A DNA stretch of 64,000 nt from Nemesobacter sp965249045 (GTDB lineage: Bacteria; Desulfobacterota_D; UBA1144; Nemesobacterales; Nemesobacteraceae): contig OZ252213.1 of the NCBI GenBank assembly GCA_965249045.1, positions 992,001 through 1,056,000 on the forward strand, given 5' to 3'. Below are positions 59,278 to 64,000 of the stretch, piece after piece. Position 1 is the stretch's first letter. The number at the start of each line of letters is the position of its first letter. Both the position numbers and the translations under genes were made by a program. The notes under the pieces were generated by a model. It was not told the DNA's origin. It worked only from the letters and a program-made list of their open reading frames with translations, and did no database searches.

Positions 59278-60405
59278 TTAGGAAGAGAAATCTTCCATCA
59301 TTTTGATGAAGTTTCCGAAAAGATAGAAGGAATCATGCGGCCCGGGCGAGGCTTCGGGGTGATACTGGACGCAGGAGAGGGGATACTCCTTGTGTTTTAG
59401 CCCTTCAACCGTCTGATCGTTCAAGTTTATATGGGAGATAGTGACATTGCTTTTAAGCGAATCGGGGTCCACGGCAAAGCCGTGATTCTGGGAAGTTATC
59501 TCTACCTTCCCGGTCTCAAGATTTTTAACCGGCTGGTTTCCTCCGCGGTGCCCGAATTTAAGTTTGAAGGTTTTTCCTCCGAGTGCGAGACTCAGAATCT
59601 GGTGTCCCAGGCAGATTCCGAAAACTGGTTTTTCCCCGATGAGCTTTCTTACGTTTTTAGAGGCGTATTTCACCGCGGCTGGGTCCCCGGGTCCGTTTGA
59701 GAGAAAAATTCCGTCGGGGTTAGAAGTCAGTATATCCTGGGGGTCCGTCTTCGATGGAAAAACCGTAGTGTCGCATCCAAGATCGTAAAGTTCCCTGAGG
59801 ATGTTTCTCTTTATTCCAAAGTCATAAACAGCGACTCTGAATCTTTTAGAAGGTTCAGATCCGGCATCCCTGCTGGAGCGCCACTTTCCCGTTCCTTCTT
59901 CCCACGCGTAAGGCTGCGCGCAGCTTACTTCCGTTACTAGGTCGCGCCCGACTATTCCCGGCGAGGAGTCGACTTTTTCGGCCAGAGCTTCCGGGGTTGT
60001 CTCACCCGTTGATATAATCCCCTTGATCGCTCCGCCTATTCGTATAATCCTTGTAAGTTCCCTGGTGTCGATTCCTTGTATGCCGGGTATTCCATGTCTT
60101 GAGAGAAAATTTCCTAGACTCTCCCTTGATCTCCAGTTGCTTGGATAATCCCAGTATTCCTTTACGACAAAACCGCTTAAGTGAGGTTTCTCTGATTCAA
60201 AATCTTCGGGGTTGATTCCGTAGTTACCTATCTCGGGGTAGGTCATTACGATGATTTGGCCGTTATAGGAAGGATCTGTGAGTATTTCCTGGTAACCGGT
60301 TAAAGATGTGTTAAAGACGACTTCTCCGGTCACCTCCCCCTGGGCTCCGAAGCTTGTGCCTTCAAATACTTTGCCGCCTTCAAGTGCTAGATACGCTTTT
60401 TTCAT
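59278..60405 (-). CDS. carA: carbamoyl-phosphate synthase small subunit
   Basis: Glutaminase subunit for pyrimidine and arginine synthesis. KAYLALEGGKVFEGTSFGA is the N-terminal block. The class I amidotransferase part has PVFGICLGHQILSLALGG (nucleophile Cys), then GHRGGNQPV and YHPEASPGPHDS with the His and Glu. 375 residues. carB is not adjacent. Followed upstream by an intergenic region that ends at the IS element. Confidence 0.96.
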   Translation of the reverse strand: MKKAYLALEGGKVFEGTSFGAQGEVTGEVVFNTSLTGYQEILTDPSYNGQIIVMTYPEIGNYGINPEDFESEKPHLSGFVVKEYWDYPSNWRSRESLGNFLSRHGIPGIQGIDTRELTRIIRIGGAIKGIISTGETTPEALAEKVDSSPGIVGRDLVTEVSCAQPYAWEEGTGKWRSSRDAGSEPSKRFRVAVYDFGIKRNILRELYDLGCDTTVFPSKTDPQDILTSNPDGIFLSNGPGDPAAVKYASKNVRKLIGEKPVFGICLGHQILSLALGGKTFKLKFGHRGGNQPVKNLETGKVEITSQNHGFAVDPDSLKSNVTISHINLNDQTVEGLKHKEYPLSCVQYHPEASPGPHDSFYLFGNFIKMMEDFSS

Positions 60406-60937
60406 TATTTAGGGAGTTAAAATATATACGCCTGTGGTAATGTCAATTGTTCTCTTGCCGCCGAGATTAACGCGGCGGGTTCCGAAGTGCTCCCGGCGGG
60501 AACCCGGACTGTTCACCCTCGCCCGTGCTAAACTCTCTTAAAAGAAGATTATCTGAGTCAGTGGTGCACTTTAAAGTTCAAGTGGTGAAATAAAAAACTT
60601 CGTAGCAAGAATACTTTCACAGTTTCAATTGTTTCCAACCTGCCTGAAAAGCCTACTCAAGTTCGTATAAATCTATACCATAATATTGCAGGAATACACT
60701 TGAAAACTGGACCGATTTACTGATATTTGGATGGCTGAGACTTTTGCAGTGGTTGAATACAATACCAGTCGCGTCGATATGGTGAGGAGAGGCAGGGCGG
60801 CCCCACGGTGTCGGAGAACATGGGTACGTACGCCCCCAGCATTGGGATGAAGGCAATCAGAAGGCGATTGCATCGCGCTCGCAATTTTGGATGGGGACGG
60901 GGCAGGGAAACTCACATTCCTACCACAACCAAACGAC
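60406..60937. other. intergenic region between carA and the IS element
   Basis: 532 bases without a convincing gene. Two minus-strand ORFs here lack any domain. It contains a near-copy of the IS terminal repeat (60610-60630) in the right-end orientation, and a G+C-rich segment after it. Confidence 0.5.
60610..60630 (+). repeat. solo copy of an IS-end-like sequence
   Basis: AATACTTTCACAGTTTCAATT resembles the right terminal repeat at 62781-62798 (AATAACTTCACAGTCTCA), about 16 of the first 20 bases alike, same orientation. It may be a remnant of an earlier copy of the element. Confidence 0.35.
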
Positions 60938-61097
60938 TGAGACTGTGAAGTTATTGAGTGGATGGTTGCTAAAAAATGAACGGATCGTCAAGAACGCGTG
61001 TATTTTTTGATTGAAGAGGTTAAAAACCTTCCAGATATGCTTCAATACCCATGATCTGGTGCCATAATCTCAAATCAGCAGGGTTTTTCTGTCCACT

Positions 61098-62591
61098 TCA
61101 GGCCATTTGCGGGCCATACACCCTCCGCCCGACGCAATACTCCCTGAGTCTTTGTGCTCCCAGGATGTTCAGCACCCGAGTGAAGTTGTAGGCCATCGCC
61201 ATCAAGCTGAACTCACCCCGACATTTCTCCAACCCCCTCATCAAAAACTGGTGAAGACCACATCTGCTTTTTAATGTCCCAAACGGATGTTCCACGATTC
61301 TTCCCCGCTCCTTAATTCTCTCCGCCCCCTGCGCCATCCTCCGCTTGTGCCTCTCTATCACTTTCTGATATTCCCAGCGCTGTATTACCCTGGTCTTTGC
61401 ACCGTCGCCAATACAATACTTGCGCATCGAACACGCCTTGCAGTCAACGCTTCTGCTCCGATATAAAACGTATCTCTTCCCGCTTCGAACCACAGGCTTT
61501 CTACAAGGAGTCAATCGCTTCCCCTGAGGACAATAATAACGGTCCCCCTCGGCGTCATAAGTGAATTCATCCAGGCTGTAGCGCCCCCTGCTTCTTATCC
61601 CCGCGCTTTTGTCAGGAACCGGAACATAAACCGTGATGCCCTCTTCCTCGCACTCCTTGAGCCCTGTGCTCTCGTAATAACCCCCGTCAGCCAGACCCGT
61701 TAACTCCTCAACCCCAAGCCTTTTTTTTGTCTCCACAAGCATCCCGGCCAGTTGATGAGTATCCGTCCCATCCTGAACCACGTCTTCTGTGACCACAAGC
61801 TTGTGCTTTGAATCCACCGCTATCTGCACGTTGTAACCGGCTACCACCTGTCCCCGTTTCCTCAGCAGCCTCGCGTCGGGGTCCACACTTGATACCTGCG
61901 TGTCCCCGCTTCTCTCCATACGACCTTTAAGATCCCGTTTCTCCGCCTGGCGCCGCTTCATCCTCTCAAGTTTCTCCGATAAAACCTCATCGTTGCTTGT
62001 ATCTGCCGCACCGGCTTTGTCGTCGGCAGCGTCGGTATCCTCAAGGGCTTGCTGATACTCTTCTATCTTCCTGTCTACCTCCTCCAACGCCTTGTCTATG
62101 TAAGATTCGGTCTCTATGCTCGCCCTGCTAGCATCCCCCTTGAAGAAACAACCGTCAACCGCCACATCCTCCCCGCCGAACAAGGACAACTCCCTGCACA
62201 GCAAAACAAAATCCCTGTTAACTTCCCGCAGCTGCCGCACGTGGTCCTTGCGGAAATCCGCAATGCTCTTGTAAGAGGGACGTAACCCTTTCACAAGCCA
62301 GATCACTTCGAGGTTCCTTCTGGTCTCAGCCTCCAGCTTGCGGCTGCTGCGTATCCCATGCTGATACCCGTACAGGTAAAGCTTAAGCAGTGCCCAGGGA
62401 TTATATGGCGGCTGCCCCGCCACGGTACCGGTCTCTGTGTGCTTGAACCCCAAGGCCGCCAAATCAAGGGTATCAACATACGCGTCCAGAGCCCGAATCT
62501 GATGGTTCTCCCCCACGTAATCCTCCACCCGCTCGGGCAGAAGCAGTCTCTGTTCACGGTCAAGCGTGGGCTTGTATCGGCGTTGGTTCAT
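61098..62591 (-). CDS. IS1182-family transposase
   Basis: 497 residues from ATG 62591. DDE-type: Asp in VAVDGCFFKGD, Asp in GLADGGYYE, and Glu in IVEHPFGTLKSRCG, the usual IS1182/IS5-like C-terminal block. A Cys-rich segment (CKACSMRKYC) sits between, typical of this family, with a helical EEVDRKIEEYQQALEDTD insert. An in-frame extension to 62654 is unlikely. Confidence 0.93.
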   Translation of the reverse strand: MNQRRYKPTLDREQRLLLPERVEDYVGENHQIRALDAYVDTLDLAALGFKHTETGTVAGQPPYNPWALLKLYLYGYQHGIRSSRKLEAETRRNLEVIWLVKGLRPSYKSIADFRKDHVRQLREVNRDFVLLCRELSLFGGEDVAVDGCFFKGDASRASIETESYIDKALEEVDRKIEEYQQALEDTDAADDKAGAADTSNDEVLSEKLERMKRRQAEKRDLKGRMERSGDTQVSSVDPDARLLRKRGQVVAGYNVQIAVDSKHKLVVTEDVVQDGTDTHQLAGMLVETKKRLGVEELTGLADGGYYESTGLKECEEEGITVYVPVPDKSAGIRSRGRYSLDEFTYDAEGDRYYCPQGKRLTPCRKPVVRSGKRYVLYRSRSVDCKACSMRKYCIGDGAKTRVIQRWEYQKVIERHKRRMAQGAERIKERGRIVEHPFGTLKSRCGLHQFLMRGLEKCRGEFSLMAMAYNFTRVLNILGAQRLREYCVGRRVYGPQMA

Positions 62592-62711
62592 GTTGTGTTC
62601 CACCTCGGTATGAATGAATAATGTAATTGTACCTTGGAGAAGGGGTGATATCAATGGCTAACTGCCTGAAATACAAAGATAATTACGCTTTTTTAGGTGG
62701 TTTGAATCGGA

Positions 62712-62722
62712 GGGGGGGGGGG
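62712..62722. repeat. poly-G tract, 11 bases, inside the IS element
   Basis: Eleven G on the plus strand, 121 bases upstream of the transposase start (which reads minus), between it and the right terminal repeat. Only two G/C runs of this length are visible in the window, the other at 13763. Slippage here could alter promoter or leader spacing of the transposase. Confidence 0.85.
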
Positions 62723-62928
62723 AATACTCTTCCAATATCCTGTCGAGTCTCGGTGCTCCGTAAATACTTCACTGCCCTAGAATAACTTCACAGTCTCAAC
62801 TCTCTTGTTTGACAGAGAAAAACAGGGTGTGTAGAATCTCGCGTCAAGAGCAGATTAGTGTACCAATTCGCTGGGATACACAGCATGCCTGGCTATCCGG
62901 GTAGAAATAAAGCGAGAGAGGATGTCCA

Positions 62929-63381
62929 ATGATAAAAACTACAAAAAGAAGGTGGGGGAAGTGTAAAATATTTTCAGTCTTAATCTTTTTCCTCTTCAGC
63001 AGTGCCTGTGCAACTTCGCCAAAAGATATAGCTCCAGCTCATGTTTCTCCTTACAGGTATGGGAAATACAATTGTGAAGAGATAGCAATGGAAATGGAGG
63101 TGGTTGCTCAGAGAACTGCAACGCTATACGCAAGTTTGAAAAAACGAGCTTCTTCCGATAAGAAGAAAGGATGGCTTGGGGCACTCCTGTTCTGGCCAGC
63201 CCTTCTTTTAATAAAAGGTGATAGTCCCGAAGCTACTGAATACTCTCAACTGAGAGGAGAGTACAAAGCATTAGAAATAGCCGCTACTAAGAAAGAATGT
63301 ATGCTTCCTGAAATTAAATCTCCCGAGCAAATTGTCAAAGAATCTCACAAGCGTGATAAAAAGGAAGCTGAAGAGGAATGA
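62929..63381 (+). CDS. lipoprotein of unknown function
   Basis: 150 residues. The signal peptide ends in FLFSSAC (lipobox-like, Cys about 27), so lipid-anchored. YGKYNCEEIAMEMEVVAQRTA and a single hydrophobic LGALLFWPALLLIKGD segment occur in small bacterial lipoproteins; the tail is charged (HKRDKKEAEEE). GAGAGGATG is upstream of the ATG. Just outside the IS right end (131 bases). Confidence 0.75.
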   Translation: MIKTTKRRWGKCKIFSVLIFFLFSSACATSPKDIAPAHVSPYRYGKYNCEEIAMEMEVVAQRTATLYASLKKRASSDKKKGWLGALLFWPALLLIKGDSPEATEYSQLRGEYKALEIAATKKECMLPEIKSPEQIVKESHKRDKKEAEEE

Positions 63382-63407
63382 AAAGAGCAGAAATTCCCAC
63401 TAACAGC

Positions 63408-63715
63408 CTAATTTAGCCTGATTGCAGAGTTGTGAACGATTCTGTCAAGGATCGCATCCGCAAGAGTGTTGTCCCCTAATGCCGTACCACTCGCTCACCG
63501 GAAGCTGGCTTATCATCACAGTAGAATTCTCTCCGTAACGGTCATCCATCATCTCCATCAGATCGTATCTCTGGGACGTGTTCATCTTCTCAAGTCCCCA
63601 GTCATCTATGATAAGAAGCCCGGTTCTTGCCAATTTGCCAAGAAGTTTCTTGTAGCTTCCGTCAGCCTTGCCTGAGCAATAGCGAGAAACAGTCTTGCGG
63701 CAGGAACCCGGTCTG
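63408..63715 (-). pseudogene. IstB (IS21 helper ATPase) remnant
   Basis: Minus-strand fragment with IstB motifs: the upstream PAARLFLAIAQAR block in one frame, GSYKKLLGKLARTGLLIIDDWGLE (Walker B; in part) in another, then STVMISQLPVSEWYG. After a one-base insertion it continues GDNTLADAILDRIVHNSAIRL to a stop at 63408-63410. At least two frameshifts (near 63475 and near 63670), no Walker A part; the N-terminal half and istA are missing. Confidence 0.75.
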
Positions 63716-63788
63716 TTCCAATTAGGAAATTTTACTGTATTATTTCTGGTCTTAAGGAGCGATTACATCCAAAAGCTTGCCGCTGTTG

Positions 63789-64000
63789 ATGTGGCGCGAA
63801 AATACCGATATGAACTGGGACCTCACTTCTTATTTTCCCGAATTTCAGGGAGTTCAGTACAAAGAGTTCAAAGAGAATCTCTCCGACGGCATAAAAAGTC
63901 TCGATGGGAAGGCTTCGGCTTCTGATCCTCTTTGCGGGGAAAACCTTGCGTTCTGGAAAGAGGTTTTTCTGGAAACGGAGAAACTTATAAGCGGATATTC
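63789..64000 (+). CDS. pepF: oligoendopeptidase F, M3 family (5' partial)
   Basis: Runs off the window. From ATG 63789 (or 63810) it reads MNWDLTSYFPEFQGVQYKEF, the N-terminal pattern of PepF/M3 oligoendopeptidases (WDLS.YFP...). The zinc motif is beyond the window. AAGGAGCG is 28 bases upstream of the first ATG. Confidence 0.7.
   Translation, partial: MWRENTDMNWDLTSYFPEFQGVQYKEFKENLSDGIKSLDGKASASDPLCGENLAFWKEVFLETEKLISGY

Larger units (their letters stand above)
60938..62798. mobile_element. insertion sequence, IS1182 family
   Basis: 1,861 bases bounded by perfect 18-base inverted repeats: TGAGACTGTGAAGTTATT at 60938-60955 and its complement AATAACTTCACAGTCTCA at 62781-62798. One transposase gene lies between on the minus strand. 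A target duplication is not evident; AC precedes the left end and follows the right end. The transposase is full-length, so the element may still be active. Confidence 0.85.

Noticed and set aside
60653..60915. Two small minus-strand ORFs between carA and the IS
   Set aside because: No domain, no ribosome site, and mutually overlapping frames; probably chance.

Overview
The window is a gene-dense bacterial chromosome segment of roughly 45-50% G+C by eye. It has about 70 protein genes, one 5S rRNA gene, one tRNA gene, one intact insertion sequence and the remnant of another. The host has an outer membrane: there are BamD and a BamA/TamA-type porin-like assembly factor, RlpA, RseP, several lipoproteins and a CtpA/divergent polysaccharide deacetylase pair. 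It uses split glycyl-tRNA synthetase (glyQ, glyS), folate-dependent TrmFO and a GatCA amidotransferase. This mix suits a deltaproteobacterium-like or Dadabacteria-like lineage. That placement is an inference from gene content, not from a phylogeny.

Layout. 0-13.6 kb: trmFO-glyQ-glyS on the minus strand; gph-purK-purE (de novo purine synthesis); uppS-dxr-rseP (isoprenoid carrier synthesis and envelope stress) without the usual cdsA; ctpA plus a YibQ-like deacetylase. 13.6-16.5 kb: a G+C-rich island carrying a secreted multi-domain beta-sandwich protein, with a 10-base C tract between a well-formed start and the signal peptide and an internal frameshift. 16.7-20.5 kb: the macromolecular synthesis operon rpsU-dnaG-rpoD, followed by an isolated 5S rRNA gene with its own promoter and T-run. 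20.5-25 kb: purN and a minus-strand run of LOG-like/apt/aroB/trmB/DAHP synthase. 25-32.4 kb: envelope proteins, an aminotransferase, rlpA and the pantothenate operon panBCD. 32.6-34.8 kb: a nucleotidyltransferase and a fused nucleotidyltransferase/CDP-alcohol phosphotransferase, probably making a polar head group. 34.8-36.5 kb: an NSS transporter with a 32-residue membrane partner. 36.6-43 kb: two DksA-family proteins, mtnA, prmA, bamD, a metallo-hydrolase and serS.

43-46 kb: rpsB-tsf-pyrH-frr, the other half of a cluster that in many bacteria continues into uppS-cdsA-dxr-rseP. 46-51.4 kb: a lipid kinase, an acyltransferase, a 551-residue protein I do not recognise, and two oxidoreductases. 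51.8-57.3 kb: a DUF4399 protein, tRNA-Ser(UGA), rsmI, a 55-residue zinc-ribbon protein, gatCA, gshB and a haloacetate-dehalogenase-like hydrolase. 57.4-60.4 kb: a HicB-like protein, a protein with helix-hairpin-helix/GPD DNA-glycosylase-like features next to endonuclease V, and carA. 60.9-64 kb: an IS1182-family element with 18-bp inverted repeats, a lipoprotein, an IstB remnant and the start of an oligoendopeptidase F gene.

Most of the window is conserved housekeeping in short co-directional operons. The points of most interest are the possibly phase-variable secreted protein at 13.6-16.4 kb, the glycosylase-like/endonuclease V pair, the split nucleotidyltransferase/CDP-alcohol transferase module, the unrecognised 551-residue protein, and several small genes found by direct reading (32, 55 and 73 residues).
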